The position numbers and the translations under genes were made by a program. A DNA stretch of 64,000 bases, from assembly GCF_011397635.1 (NCBI RefSeq), contig NC_064763.1, forward strand, positions 24,503,437-24,567,436. The letters are read 5' to 3'. Positions 1 to 22,479 of this stretch are shown here, in pieces (positions within the stretch are counted from its first letter, which is position 1; the number at the start of each line of letters is the position of its first letter). Origin of the DNA: Epinephelus fuscoguttatus. Taxonomy: Eukaryota; Chordata; Actinopteri; Perciformes; Serranidae. The notes below the pieces were generated by a model. It was not told where the DNA came from. It made no database searches and saw only the letters and a program-made list of their open reading frames with translations.

Positions 1-269
1 AATTAAGATAACGTTAGTCTTACTTTGGTGAAAGAAAGCATTTTTAAATGGTGTATGGTTGTATTCTTATGTTAAATTAAAAAATTGAGTGGAAGAATAG
101 GCCAAAATGGCCCTTTCAAACTAGTGAGTTACACACTCAATGTCATTTCAACAACCGACGTGTGTTGGCATCAAAGCAGCTAACAGAAATCGCCATTTTC
201 TTTTGTTGTACTCACATGACCATAGCAAACAGTTCGAGGTCCTTTCTATTCATTTTATTTTAATGCGTC

Positions 270-762
270 CTTGTCTGTGGACTTTCACGTCTACATGTGA
301 TACACGAGCCTGCACTCACTCCGAAGTCGTTGAAATCTGGCGCTTGGGCAGTGACTTGCAGCTTTAGAAACCAACGACAAAGGTGTCCTTAAATGTTGGC
401 ATGATATGCCACCGTTTGCCGTTATAGTATAATGGTGCCTGGCGGCATCAGGGGGAAACGTGGCGGGACATGGACGAACATTAAAGCGGCGAAAGTCCAA
501 GTGGGGCGGTGAGGTGAGTCCAACAAACACCTGACTTTGACCTGACACCGGACTTTCACCCAAGTGAGCGGTGTTTGCATCCCGTAAGATTCCAAAGCCA
601 AACCCTGTTCTTTTTTCCTAAACCTAACCATGTGTGTTTGTTGTTGAAGGGAAAAAAACGTAAATTTGCGGTGTTGTATCGACATAGTGCATTTATTTTG
701 AAAGAGACTGTATGTAAACGTTAAATTACTGTGAAAAACTGTCAATTTATGCTTGTTACATG
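270..762 (-). repeat. Dispersed repeat, family B (inverted relative to 7380-7890)
   Basis: Read on the minus strand, this segment carries the same landmarks in the same order as 7380-7890. These are a pyrimidine-rich block, the phrase TTTCAAAATAAACGCA-like, CAACAACAAAC followed by ATGGTTAGGTTTAGG, and then a block ending in TGTCCCGCCACGTTTCCCCC. The two copies are in opposite orientation. It is an interspersed repeat of unknown class; I saw no transposase or reverse transcriptase coding in it. Confidence 0.55.
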
Positions 763-774
763 CATTAAGCCTTT

Positions 775-1060
775 TAAAACTACACTTCCACTTTCACATC
801 ATTAGTTGCTAATAGTCTTTTTCAAAATAAACTTACAACTTTGGTAAAACACCTTGTATTTCCTTGCGCAACAACAGCACAAGGTTAGGTTTAGGGAACA
901 AATGCAAATGGTAGTCTGTGGTTTGTTTTACCCATCCACCTCTCCTTCCACTCACTCTATAGGGACTTTCCAGCTCCTTATATTACGTTGTTACCAGCAG
1001 AGTTTCTAACTGATGCTGCCAGATGCATTATAAACTGACACATCTTTCATAGAGGTTTGA
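775..1060 (+). repeat. Dispersed repeat copy (matches 3785-4040)
   Basis: This segment and 3785-4040 share, in the same order and orientation, TCTTTTTCAAAATAA, GGTAAAACA, TTTCCTTG followed by a GGTTAG motif, CCTATCCACCTC-like sequence, and a TTATGTTGTTA end. It appears related to family B because the AAGGTTAGGTTTAGG core recurs. No coding potential is visible. Confidence 0.5.
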
Positions 1061-2496
1061 TACTCTGCCGGGTCGTGTTAGAAACCGAAGCTGCCCAGCA
1101 GCATATACCGCCACAAAAGGTGCCTTTTTGCATTGGTGTCTGATGCTGAAATCACTGACAAAGCAGTGGTATTTGACAACTTGTGAATGAGAACGAGCTG
1201 CCCTGGCTCATGGACTAATTTGAACAACAATAAACTGCCTAACATGTATATACAGATACACATTAAAACAAGATTGTTGTGTAACTCAAAATGTTGATGG
1301 TACCAGTAGTGGTCAATGCACTTCAGATAATTAGTAAACTGAAGTAAGAAAAGAAAAAAGAAACCGAGTATGCTATTTCTTAACTCTCATATTGACATTT
1401 TTCAACTAGCTTATATACTACAACAATACAATAGTGAAATTCATTTATGACTTTTGGTTTTGGTGTTTTCAGTGGTTTCATCTGGTCACCCCTAGGAAAA
1501 ATCTCTGGGGGCACAGCTGGCTACAAAAGGGGAAGGACAGGTCGAGGGAGGGGGAGCAGGAAAATGTTTTCATGCTTCTAGGTGATTTCGTCTCTGCATT
1601 TTATTAACTGCCATCACGTCTCTCCACATAAACATTTATCAGGATGAAAAGAAGTATGGTCATTACAGGAAAAAAAACATATTTTACTCAACATGCGCAG
1701 TGCTGCTCGGATCATGCTCCTTTTAAAATGCATCGCCATGCAGACGATAACTCAAATTTATGACTGTGATGCAAAGTAATTCATAGTGCTTCACCATCAA
1801 CATTTTGTCACTGTCTTGCAGAATGGTTACAAACATGTATGATGATTAGGTTTGATCAAGTTTTTTTTTATTTATTTATTTTTTTAAAAAGCAGTCTTGT
1901 ATTTGTTTATTTATTATGTTGTAGACCAGATGGCCAAACAGGGAAGTCAAAATGATACTCCGTGTATTTGCCATATGGAGAATGGTAGCCCTTTCTACAG
2001 AGTCTGGGTATACTATCTACTAAATGTCCTAATGGCAGGGTGGCATATCATTAGCAAATGATCAAGCACATCAGACAGATCTCATTGCTAAGTAATCACT
2101 TTATGTTAAACTTCCTGTGTGTGCAATTTCACAGCTTGGACAAATTAATTTAGTTTAAAAGACTGTTTCTGTCTTTAAATCTGCTTTCAATTTGTCATAA
2201 TTAGTGAAATTTGCTTGAATTGAGCTGATTTATGCAGCCAAATTGTTTTAATCTAAAAATAAGATATGGCAAGCCCAGAAGTTTAAAACATTTACAGAAT
2301 AAATTAGCCTAATATTATTAACAAAATATGAAGAAGTAACAGTTCTGAAGTCTTGTCAAAAACGTCTTTGTCTTGCGTTGCAGAGATGTTTATTGAACTG
2401 AGCATGCCGACCAGCTAGCCCCGGCTCATCCTGTCTTATAATACCAATTGTGCTTCAAGAGGCACTAGTGAGTCACTTTAGCGTGTTTAGTGCTCC

Positions 2497-3005
2497 AGGG
2501 ATGACTTTTTTTTGGTAGGCTGACGCAGAAGTTAGCGTCGCCATGGTTCCCTCGTTAAAAGCCAGTGGAATTTTTCCATTTTGGATTATTGCAGGAAGTA
2601 GGCTTGGTGGCAAACAAAAGTTCAAGATACTTACATGTTTTATTCAGCAAGATAATCTCCACAAATGAACACCACTTTTATGATTTCACCAAAAGTAAAA
2701 AGCTAACATATTGCTACATGATCTACACCACGGTTGCGTGACTTAACATCACCAGCACAGCAAGGCTGTAATGGTGTTCAGTGTGATGGAGTTCTGTCGT
2801 GTCAGTAAGCATTTATTATCAACCGCCTTTTTTAAGACACCTAAAAGCTTCACAGTTCACGAGTGGGGTATTTACTGAAGTATTTTTTTTTATTTAAGAG
2901 AAAACATGAAAGTCTCTTAAGCTTGTATTAACGACAGACCTGATTTCAGGCATCTAACCAAAAACCCACTGACTTTAAAACAAGGGAACGAGGAGTCCTA
3001 AAATG
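2497..3005 (-). repeat. Dispersed repeat, family A (inverted relative to 9671-10240)
   Basis: The reverse complement of this segment aligns by eye with 9671-10240 over about 500 bp. Landmarks include GATAATCTCCACAAATGAAC here against the complement of TTTATTTGTGGAGATTGTCT there, GTAAATACCCCACTC, and TTTTTGGTTAGATGCCTGAA. The copies are clearly diverged. No ORF typical of a transposase was recognised, so it is probably a non-autonomous element. Confidence 0.6.
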
Positions 3006-3784
3006 TTAATTCCTTTAGGTGTTAGGACTCACTCCTGCCCCTCTTTTTTAGTTTCTGATGTTTTGAAATACCCCTGATCTCTCCTGACAAGCTTACTTTT
3101 TATGTCTTTGACTCATAAGTAACTGGAAAAGCCTTTTGGGTACATCTTGCTTTCTAAGTGCCATTTCAGCCAAGCTAAGCAAGCTAGGCTCAGCTACCTT
3201 GCAGGCTTAGGCAACCATTTGCCATCATAAATTATCTCAATCCAGGCATTGGTCAAAGCCAAAATATGTCCAGAGCCAGATAATCTGAGGTCTGAAACTA
3301 AAAATCCGAAATCCATAGTTTTTAGGCAAAGACTGTCACAAAACAGAGAGGAACAAGCAGGACACACAATGCAACTATGACAGCACAAACTGTACCAAAA
3401 AAAAATTCAAATGACATCGATATATAGTATCGATATGGCTGTTTTCTTGCTACTATGGTTGTGCTAAAACTGAACTTAACAAGCCATAATGTAAACTACA
3501 GGCTGAGGCCGTAACGGTTTTACGATAACAGTGTTCTTCTAACTGGCTCTCAGAGTCTCAGCAGTTTGCTTAAATTGTGCGTATTCTTGCCAAGCTGTTA
3601 GCTGTTGGCCTGTAGGTGAGATGTTGCCCCCAGTGAGTTTCAATGTGGCCATACAACTTACATACAACTGCGTTTGTGAAAAGCTGTATAAAGCCTTTGT
3701 GGCTGCAGAGGGAGCTGTGTAAAGTCTGATAAACTACCTCAAGTGATGTCATTTGAGTCAGTGTCAGTTGCTCCCATAGAAATA

Positions 3785-4040
3785 AGATGAGAGTAGATCG
3801 GGCATTCCCATTCAAATTAACAAAGCAGTCTTTTTCAAAATAACTACGTCGGTAAAACATCTCGTCTTTACGTTTATTTCCTTGTGCAGCAAAATTATGT
3901 GGTTAGGGTTAGAAAAATCCCATCGTAGTTTGGCTCAACATTCACTTGGGAAGCAAAAAGCAGCCTCCTGAGTGGACCTATCCACCTCCCTTCCTGCCCA
4001 CCCTTTAGGGACCCTTCATGTTATGTTGTTAAAGGCTGTG
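3785..4040 (+). repeat. Dispersed repeat copy (matches 775-1060)
   Basis: This is the direct-orientation partner of 775-1060, sharing the TTTTTCAAAATAA start, the GGTAAAACATC core, TATTTCCTTGTGCAGCAA, and TTTAGGGACCCTTCATGTTATG near the end. The two copies are about 3 kb apart. They could be independent insertions or a local duplication. Confidence 0.45.
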
Positions 4041-5647
4041 AATCATACCTCTGTGAAAGGCGCAACAAACCCGAAACTCTGATCGAACTGTTGGTGGTCG
4101 AGTTGCATTGTGGGTTATGTAGGCACCAGCTAAAATGTGCTCATCACAGCATTTTGTTTGAAAAAAAGTTGCTATTTTGATGAGGTGAAATGCTTTTTTA
4201 AATCCAACAGTGTGACCACAGTGTCTCGCTGTGTATGTTTGCAAGTGTTAATTAACCAAGATGTGCAAATGTCTAACAGGTATTCATCTTCTTATTGCAC
4301 CCCAGTAGATGTGATCAAAGAACCTTATTCACCAGACTTCATGTAGACAACTCATTTAAGAATAGAGAACAGTAGAGACTTTATGTAACATTGTAATAAA
4401 GAATCAAACATTGATAAAGTGTGAGGGGAAAGAACTACTTTCCGTCAGATCACCCTGGTTCATGGAAATATTACCAGTACATTCCTGGTGTGGGAATTGA
4501 CTTGTCATTTGTGCCAGTTTGAGGCATGTGACAAACCCTCCTCAACCGTGACTCATGATAATTTGTCTAACAATTACTTTGAGATTTCCTGAGATCACAC
4601 TCAGCAGATACTGTCACATGTTGTTAAATCGACGTGTCTTTGACGGTGAGGTGCACTACATACTGTGTGGCTCTCATGAGACTGTGGGTGATCAGGATGT
4701 GCCTGCAGCCTCGCACAGATAACACCATTATAATGCGCGACCTACAGCACCGGGTTAGATCATCAGTATGCACCACATGCCAGAGCAGGGCTGCTTCACT
4801 GACAGCAGGCTGCTCTGCTGTCTGAGTGGAGGCTGTCTGATGTAATAACACTGCGTGGGAGGAGGGGGCACTGCCATTAGGCTGCTTTACTCATACAGCG
4901 AGGGTTTAAGGGGTCTGGCAGCTCTGCTGAGACCCTAATTACACAGCTCGAGACAGGAAGACGCATCTCTGAGGACAATGGTGAATTGGGTTGGGCGAGG
5001 GAGACGGGTGACAACATGGCAGGATACTTAGAGCCTTTTTTTAAACCTCCCATATCTGTCAGATCTAAAACTGTTTTGTTCTTTTATCATAATGCTGAAG
5101 CCATCTTCAGAAGAAGGCCATACCACTTCAGCCATTTTTAAAACCGCAGCAGGGAAGTAATGCCTGTGGTTTCTCTGTTGGTGCCGCTGAGGGAGCCATG
5201 ATCTTCAATCTTTCTGTACTCCTTTTTCTTTTCATGTTTTGCTGCAGACCTGCTGCCCAGCCCAGCATCTTTATTTTTTTATTCTTTACAGCCATCTTCA
5301 CCATAAATTCTTTCTTTCCCCTAGACCAGGGTCCTTCTACATTTTTTAGGCCAAGAACCTGTTAGCTGACAGAGAGATGGAGCAGTGACCCCCTATGACA
5401 TATGTTGTATAAAATTGAGTTGCATATAAAAATGGGCCTAAGTGCAATGTATAAAATACCCTTTTATGGTGTGTACATCATGTTTATTTCTGAGGTGGAC
5501 AGTTTTTAAGAGTCTCTTGCTTGAAAAGTTAAAACGATTCTTGTGGCTCACAAAAACATCTGTGCACTTGCAATAATACAGCTAATTGGCCAGTATGTTT
5601 CAATAGTGTGTAACTGTTTGAACAGTGATTTATGCTAACAGTTAGCC

Positions 5648-5979
5648 CAGTGGTTCCCAGCTGGCAGGTCACGGTCCAAAAATTAGGTCATGGGTCCATT
5701 CTGAATGGACTGCAAGTGACTCGGGAACATGTCAAGTTTGTAAAAGACACACTTTATTTTGGAGTACAGTAAATTTCCAGCACAGAGCTTTTATTTTGAA
5801 GTGCCATTTTATGTTGTAGAGTTAGTGACTAGCGGACAGCTACTTGACGGAGACAGCAAACTAGCCCTATGACATGGCCAAATGCAAGTATGACGCAGAA
5901 TGTATTAAACTGTGTGGACCTTGAACAAATTACTAAGGAGAAATCTGGATCCCGTGGCTGGACCAGTTGGGAATCACTG
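5648..5979. mobile_element. Non-autonomous hAT-like element with 8-bp target duplication
   Basis: The left end reads CAGTGGTTCCCAGCTGG. The right end reads CCAGTTGGGAATCACTG, whose complement matches the left end at 15 of 17 positions. The element is flanked by AGTTAGCC (5640-5647) and AGTTAGTC (5980-5987), an 8-bp target-site duplication with one mismatch. Terminal CAG...CTG repeats and 8-bp duplications are hallmarks of hAT transposons. At 332 bp and without coding capacity it is an internally deleted copy. Confidence 0.75.
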
Positions 5980-6633
5980 AGTTAGTCTGTCATCAGTCCT
6001 GTAAATTATCATTATTGTTATTTATAGTTTAACCTGGGAACCAAGTTTTCTGGTTTCAAACCCATTTAGTTTTGGTCGAAATTAGGTGCAGGAAGTGGAG
6101 CAGAATTCATTCAATGTAGAAAATGAGTAATAGGAGTTTTATAAAGTTTTTTTTTAAAAGTGAGCAGACCAAGCAGACGGACCATGATTAAAATGACAAC
6201 TGGGTGAAAGCAAACTGAATACAGAATGTAAAATAATTTCGTGTCGGCAGTTGTTAATCTTGTTAAGAACAAACATCAGCCTCTGTCTTGCTTTCATACC
6301 TGGCTTTCTCTGCAATTAATTTCCCACATGAATACACTAAAAAAACAATGGAGGAGCAGGGTATCAACTAAAAATGTAATTTCATCCCTCAGTAGTTGAC
6401 CTGTACTCCCCTGTAATGTGTGAGGGTGGAACAACATAAATTCAGTAACATGTTTTAAACTTACCTTTGATCATGTTTTGTGGAAAAAAAAGCACTTCAA
6501 AAAGCTCACTTTTCTACAATTGCTTAGATTTTTCATTATATATTTTCGACCTCTTTGGAGTAAAGTGTCTGATATTGATAATTTCAGACCAATTACAGCA
6601 CTATAAACCACACATTTTTCCCCTCTTTGTCAG

Positions 6634-16398
<9,765 letters not shown>

Positions 16399-19300
16399 GA
16401 CATCCAGAGGCTGATGGATTTGGATGCTTGCACATATCCCAGCAGTGTGAGATAGTAAGCAAACATATAGTCTCTCTTTCTCTGTCTCTTCTTTACATAC
16501 ATGTACAAAGGCATTAACTACGAGTGTGCTGCACCACCAAACTGTACAGTATAATGTTATCTTTTGGGCTTTGTTTTTCAAGAAAAAGGAGAAAGTGTTG
16601 TTCTACCCTCTGCCCATTTTTAGTTCTCCTTCAGGTCATAGTATTTTTCACATCACCATTACCTGTCAGAGATATTGTGTATCAGCACTATACATAAACA
16701 AAATACCCAACAAAGTAACAGAACGCATGTGTCTTTAAACTGAGAAATTTGGATTTGTTCTTATTTGGCTGCCACATGAAACATGAGTGATGGGGAGCCA
16801 TAATAACCATCTCGGTGCAGAAGTGTCCAATAATTTGTAGCTTCTCAATACAATACCTAAAAAGATAATCCAAGCCACATCAGAAGTCCGTTCATTGGAT
16901 GTACCAGGAACATGACTTCAAGATGGAAGCCCTCTTATTGCCATCGGGAAATGTCGAAACTTTCAGTGCAGGAAAACGTTTGTGCGACCTCTCGCTGTCC
17001 TGTAGGATCATCTCATCAGGTGTCTTTTACCAAGACGCTGAACACGATGACTTTTCTTTACGGAATACGCCCATGACAAACCGACTGCCAGTGGATGGCT
17101 CTCCTCGCTTTCCATCTCCAGTGTGAATCCCTTTCGCAGGACCTTCTGCCCATCGATGGTGGTAGAACGTTTAGACGTGGATGAAATGTTTGTGAAAATG
17201 TCCAGCAGTGTGTCTTATACAAAGACTGATATAGACTCACCCTGCGACCGGCCCTATGATTCCTTACTTGCTCCTTATCTTAATATATCATGTTTGTTTC
17301 TGCCATAACTGAGGAAGCATTCAGTGAACTGGGAGCATTATGCGAAAGCAAGCATGACTGCTGTCTCCTTCCTGATGCAGAACGCTGCCACACGGACACA
17401 AAGGTGTTTTCAGTGAAGTGCAACAGCCTGTTCTACGGTTAAAAAAGTCTAATCGTGTTGTTTTGACACGATTCTTTGAACTGCTTGTTTCCACTCGTTG
17501 TATGACTCTTTAGCTGCCTCCTCCCCAGGCTGCAAAAGGAAATAACCTGTTATTTTTCTCCTTCTCTTCTTCTGCTTTGCTGATGTCTGACAGATGTGTG
17601 TTGTCCAAAACAATGCTAGATACTTGAAATGCTGGCTGGGCAGTTTTTGTGCCTCTGAACTAGAATGATTTGAGTTTCCTCTGCTTCATTGTTTGCACAT
17701 ACACCTTATGTCAACGAACATGCTGGTTCACAAACACACGCACACACACATGCACATATGCACTCAGACATATACACGAAAACACACACAAGCAAATACA
17801 CTCTTGGCGATGTTTAGAAGAGCCTCTCCTTGTTGCAGGGCAATGCAAATATTTTCCAATAGACTTGCTATGAAATATTTCTTACTTAAACTATGCTACT
17901 TAGTAATCCTTATTATAATGCATAAAATAATGTGAGTATATAATCAATGATTGTACAGTGAATATGTCATGCTGTAAACAAATGTACATTTGCACTTTTC
18001 AATGTATGTTTATTCTTTTTTATTTATTTGTATTTGATTTTATTTTTATATATCTATGTGATGAGTGCTGCTTGAAAGTATAACTGGAAAACAGCAACCG
18101 AATGTTGCATGTTCACATTAGGAATGAAATTTATGAAATATTAAATTTCAGAGTAAAGCGTTTTCAAACGTTTTTACTTCCAAATGTATGTATCCTGCCA
18201 TGTCTGAGGAGCTGCAAGTCCTCTGCTTTCCGCTGAACATTTTTAGAATATCTGGAATCGTGTGCGTCACTGGTGTAGATTTAAAAAAAGAAGAACAAAG
18301 AATCAGAAGTGAGAGAAGGTAACACAGGAATGTGTGAAATGTGCTGGGAGGAAGACGGATAATCAACAGTCAACCAAATGCATCATTATGTAGCTAAAGA
18401 GACTGGCGATCGCTTTAGGAACAAACTGGATCAGAGAGCAGATCTGCTTCACTGTTCAGTCCTGCACAGACTGGAGGCTGCAGGTGGAGGTTTGGATTCT
18501 GTCATTAATAGCAATAGTCAACATTGTGATGTTTAATTGTTATACCTCCCACTGCTGTGGCATCAGTCAGTTCATATGTCTTATATTAAGAGCTTGATTT
18601 GAGTCATTTTGTTCCGACTGATTTTATTATGTGCAATAACCATCCAAAGGTGTTTTAACTCTATGAGACCAGTTTCGTGAAGGGAAAATGTGACGCTGCA
18701 ATGCGTCTGTTTTTCATCTGTTCATTGTGTTTTTGTTGCTTCTGTTCAGAAACTAATTTGGTGGACGTGTTTACTGGATGGCCCTCTTACGGATTTAATT
18801 ACAGGGACGGAAACAGAATCAAAATAGTGAAATGTTCTGTAGATGGGTGCTGGATAAGCTAAAGCCACTGGGCAGATGTTGCCATCTGAATGCCAGACCC
18901 CGTCAAGATAATTGGTTCTCAATGTGTAGCATGGGAGAAATACTGGGTACAGCCAGTTTTACTGCCAACACAACAGATATGTGTTTTAACCCTCCCCGAA
19001 TTATATAAAAAGCCATGAGTTGGTAGTAGACCTGCAGGTATGACTTTGTATGATGAAAAAAAAAAAAGAAATGGCTCCAACCTCGGAACAAAGCAGGGAT
19101 AATTAGTGTTGAAGTCATTAACCAGTCTGGGAACGTCTCGGCCTGAGGTCGTAAGGCCTGTGGTACCAAAGAAGAAAACAAATCATCCTTCCTCTGCTAT
19201 GAAATGTGAAGCGTGCAGAGTGAGATTATGTCGTCAAATGTTCTCATTAATTTCCTGACCAAAGAGAGAGCTCTGAAAGGACGTCCAGTGGGAACCTCTG

Positions 19301-19830
19301 AGATTTTCCTTATTTCTTTCTCATGCATAAAATGGCCACACTCCTGAAGATCTGTTTTCCAGTGTCCCTTTTAGGTCAGAAACGTGATCATTACTGACAG
19401 ATGTGATTTGGCTTCAGTGGAAAATCTGATTCAATGTAATCATGTGCAAGCAGTATTCTGGAAGTGACTGTGTGGGATGCGGCTGATGAGACTATGTACA
19501 AAATCCAAAAGCTTTTTTCACTCTCTTCAACAGTTTTTCTTTTAATCGTGTCACCATGTCACCTGTTTGTCATAATAAGCCACCTGACTTCAGTGCACTC
19601 TATCATGCATGGTAAACAATAATATGCAGGCTATCCCTACAGAAAGCTATGATTGTCTGATTGAAAGTTAGTCATGGAAAAGAACGCTGTTAAACACAAA
19701 CTGTTTTTAGTTTTGTTTGGTATCAATTGTTTATCATTTACAGGTTACACCATGGTTTCTCAACTCAAAAAATGCAAGTTCTGTATACTGAACGCTGTTC
19801 CAAGGATTATAATAAAGATCATTTATAACC
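16399..19830 (+). other. Probable 3' UTR of abcg4 and downstream flank
   Basis: After the TAA at 16396-16398 there is no further splice-linked coding. ATTAAA occurs at 18140-18145 and a clean AATAAA at 19811-19816. Either could be the polyadenylation signal; the second is followed by T- and G-containing sequence and would imply a UTR of about 3.4 kb. A (CA)-rich tract lies around 17730-17790. The open frames here (for example 16899-17126 and 17123-17308) look like chance frames in UTR sequence. Confidence 0.5.
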
Positions 19831-20169
19831 TTTGCCCTCGCTCAGTGAGATGATTCGGTCAAACATTGACCATGAGGCTTATACATGGCCTCTTTAAACA
19901 GTTTTTTCTCCATACTTTCCAGTACAAAAGGGTTGTGAATGCACCTATGTGATCGTGTAGATTTAGAGATGTTTAGACATAACCCATCTTTATTCACTTG
20001 TCATGTAATTGTGACATGAGACACTGGTTTTAGATTTAAAGTCACAGTAGAACCATCACAACCATTTCCACAATATCCAGTATTGCCTTGGCCAGTATTT
20101 CATGTCATATATTAACACAAAAAGACCTCTTTATTGAAAGCAAATACCTCCAACTGTGGATGGATTATA

Positions 20170-22388
20170 TATTTTTACCTCCAAAAGATGTAAATGAACT
20201 GCAAGGAGACACAAAATAACTATAAAATGGGAAAAACAATCACAGAGACACAAAGCAACCACAGGGAGACACAAAATGACTACAAATCAGGGTTGGAAAT
20301 TAGCACCAGCCAAATGCTGGTAAAATATGCATGTCACAGCTAAATTTCCTTCCTTCACCAGCCGAAAAAACAATGATAATTCATTGAGTGGCTGGAAGAT
20401 TTTACTCTCCACCAACCACAGCATCAAGTGGACATAAAAATTAATTTCCAACCCTGCCACAAAGTCACACAAAACAACCAAAAAGGACAAAAAAATAACC
20501 TCAGAGATTCACAAAATTACCTCAGAGACCAGACACCTACAAAAAGACATAAAACAACCAAAGAGACACACAAAATGACAACAAGGAGCCACAAAATAAC
20601 CAAATATGACACAAAAAATTTCCTTAATTAGGCTAGAAATTATCTAAGAATAATAATAAGAGACCCAAACAACTACAAACAGACAGAAAACAACCACAAG
20701 GAGACACAAAATGGCTGCAGTGACACACAAAATGGCACAAAAAAGACATGAAACAACCACAAAGACACGCAAAACCATCAAAAGAAGACACAAAATTACC
20801 TTAAAGTGACACAGACACCGTCAGAAAGATACAAAAAAATTTGAGACCCAAACAACCACAAAAAGTTACAAAATAACCACAGTGAGACACAAAATTACTA
20901 CAAAGAGACACAAAATCATCAAAAAAAGACACAAAACCACAAGTGGACATAAGAATTAACTTCCAACCCTGCTTCAAGTCACACAAAATGACCAAAATGG
21001 ACAAAAAATGATTACAAGGAGACAGAAATGACCAAAAATGACACAAAAATGATCTTAATAAGACTAAAATTTACCCTAAAGAGACCCGAACAACTACAAA
21101 AAGACAGAAATCAACCACAAGGAGACACAAAATTACTACAAAGAGACATAAAATCTTCAAAACAGACACAAAATTTCCTCAAATACACAGAAAACAACCA
21201 CAAGATGACACAAAACTACCTCAAACAGACCCAAACAACTACAAAAAAGATACAAAGCAACCACGAGGAGACACAAAATCATTAAAAAACACACAAAATT
21301 ACCTCAAAGAGACCCAAACAACATCAAAAAGACACAAAACATCCACAAGGAGACACAAAATTACCACAAAGAGACATAAAATCTTCAAAAAAGACACAAA
21401 ATTACCTCAAATACACACAAAACAACCACAAGATGACACAAATTACCTCAAACAGACCCAAACAACTACAAAAAGACAGAAATCAACCACAAGGAGACAC
21501 AAAATTACTACAAAGAGACATCAAGTCTTCAAAACAGACACAAAATTACCTCAAATACACACCAAAAACCTCAAGGAGACACACAATTACCTCAAACAGA
21601 CCTAAACAACTACAAAAAAGATACAAAGCAGCTATGAGGAGACAAAATTACCTGACATACACACAAAACAACCACAAGATGACACAAATTACCTCAAACA
21701 GACCCAAACAACTACAAAAAAGATACAAAGCAGCTATGAGGAGACACAAAATTACCTGACATACACACAAAACAACCACAAGATGACACAAATTACCTCA
21801 AACAGACCCAAACAACTACAAAAAGATACAAAACAACCACAAAGAGACACAAAATTACTACGAAGAGACACAAAATCATCAAAAAAAGACACATAACCAC
21901 AAGTGGACATAAGAATTAATTTCCCTGCTACAAAGTCACACAAAACGACCAAAAAGGACAAAACATGACTACAAGGAGACAGAAACAACCAAAAGTGACA
22001 CAAAAATGATCTTAATAAGACTAAAATTTACCCTAAAGAGACCTGAACAACTACAAAAAGACAGAAATCAACCACAAGAAGACACAAAATTACCACAAAG
22101 AGACATAAAATCTTCAAAAAAGACACAAAATTACCTCAAATACACAGAAAACAACCACAAGATGACACAAATTACCTCAAACAGATCCAAACAACATCAA
22201 AAAAGATACAAAGCAACCACGAGGAGACACAAAATTACTACAAAGAGACACAAAACGATTAAAAAAAGACACACAATTACCACAAAGAGACACGAAACTA
22301 ACAAAAAGGACACAAAATGATGTCAGTAAGACACACAAAACCACAACAGATGCATAAGAACTAAAAACAGACGCAAAACCACCAGGGT
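20170..22388. repeat. AC-rich minisatellite (AGACACAAAAT units) with higher-order structure
   Basis: About 2.2 kb is made of short degenerate units such as GGAGACACAAAATTAC, CACAAAGAGACACAAAATG and CCCAAACAACTACAAAAAGA. Purines and C dominate the plus strand, so several long spurious frames run through it on both strands. Superimposed is a larger period: the stretch starting at 20941 (AAGTGGACATAAGAATTAAC) recurs at 21901 with nearly the same downstream order (CTTAATAAGACTAAAATTTA, then ACTACAAAAAGACAGAAATC). That is a spacing of 960 bp. The array contains a nested TIR element at 20289-20455 and ends in a non-repetitive tail. Confidence 0.85.
20289..20455. mobile_element. Short TIR element nested in the minisatellite
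   Basis: The left end reads AGGGTTGGAAATTAG and the right end reads TTAATTTCCAACCCT. These are inverted repeats matching at 14 of 15 positions. The interior includes CACCAGCCAAATGCTGG and a TGGCTGG block. No exact target duplication is visible, but the flanking minisatellite may have been edited. Only the right part of this element (from AAGTGGACAT onward) reappears at 20941 and 21901, so remnants were copied with the array. Confidence 0.6.
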
Positions 22389-22470
22389 CTTGCTCCCGTG
22401 TAGGAGAGGTGGAGTATGGGCCTCTTGCATATCTGTGCCCAGGGGCCCATTGTCTCATAATCCACTCATG
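22389..22470. repeat. Unique tail bordering the minisatellite (shared with 50399-50479)
   Basis: The tail includes CCGTGTAGGAGAGGTGGAG, TTGCATATCTGTGCCCAGGG and GCCCATTGTCTCATAATCC. The much smaller AC-rich array at 50236-50398 is followed by the same tail (CTGTGTAGGAAAGGCGGTG, CATATCTGTGCCTAGGGGC, ATAATCCGCCCCTG). This end resembles a hAT-type terminus on the complementary strand (CAGGGGCGGATTAT). Confidence 0.6.
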
Positions 22471-22479
22471 CCTCTAACT

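Larger units (their letters stand above)
1..6633. other. Repeat-rich flank or intron upstream of the first readable abcg4 exon
   Basis: No open frame here resembles the N-terminal part of ABCG4 or ABCG1, such as the segment just before the Walker A exon. The short open frames fall in repeats or in low-complexity AT-rich DNA. The identifiable content is copies of two dispersed repeat families and one hAT-like element, listed separately. The first abcg4 exons are therefore most likely to the left of the window, or they are too diverged for me to recognise by eye. Confidence 0.6.

Noticed and set aside
20170..22388. CRISPR array
   Set aside because: Units are degenerate, very short and adjacent without unique spacers, and the window is plainly a vertebrate genome.
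20428..22458. Several long open frames on both strands (83-108 codons) in the AC-rich region
   Set aside because: They consist of the minisatellite unit read in frame (QTQNYLKYT-type repeats and VSLCSNFVSLCG-type repeats). Length is due to the low stop content of the unit, not selection.
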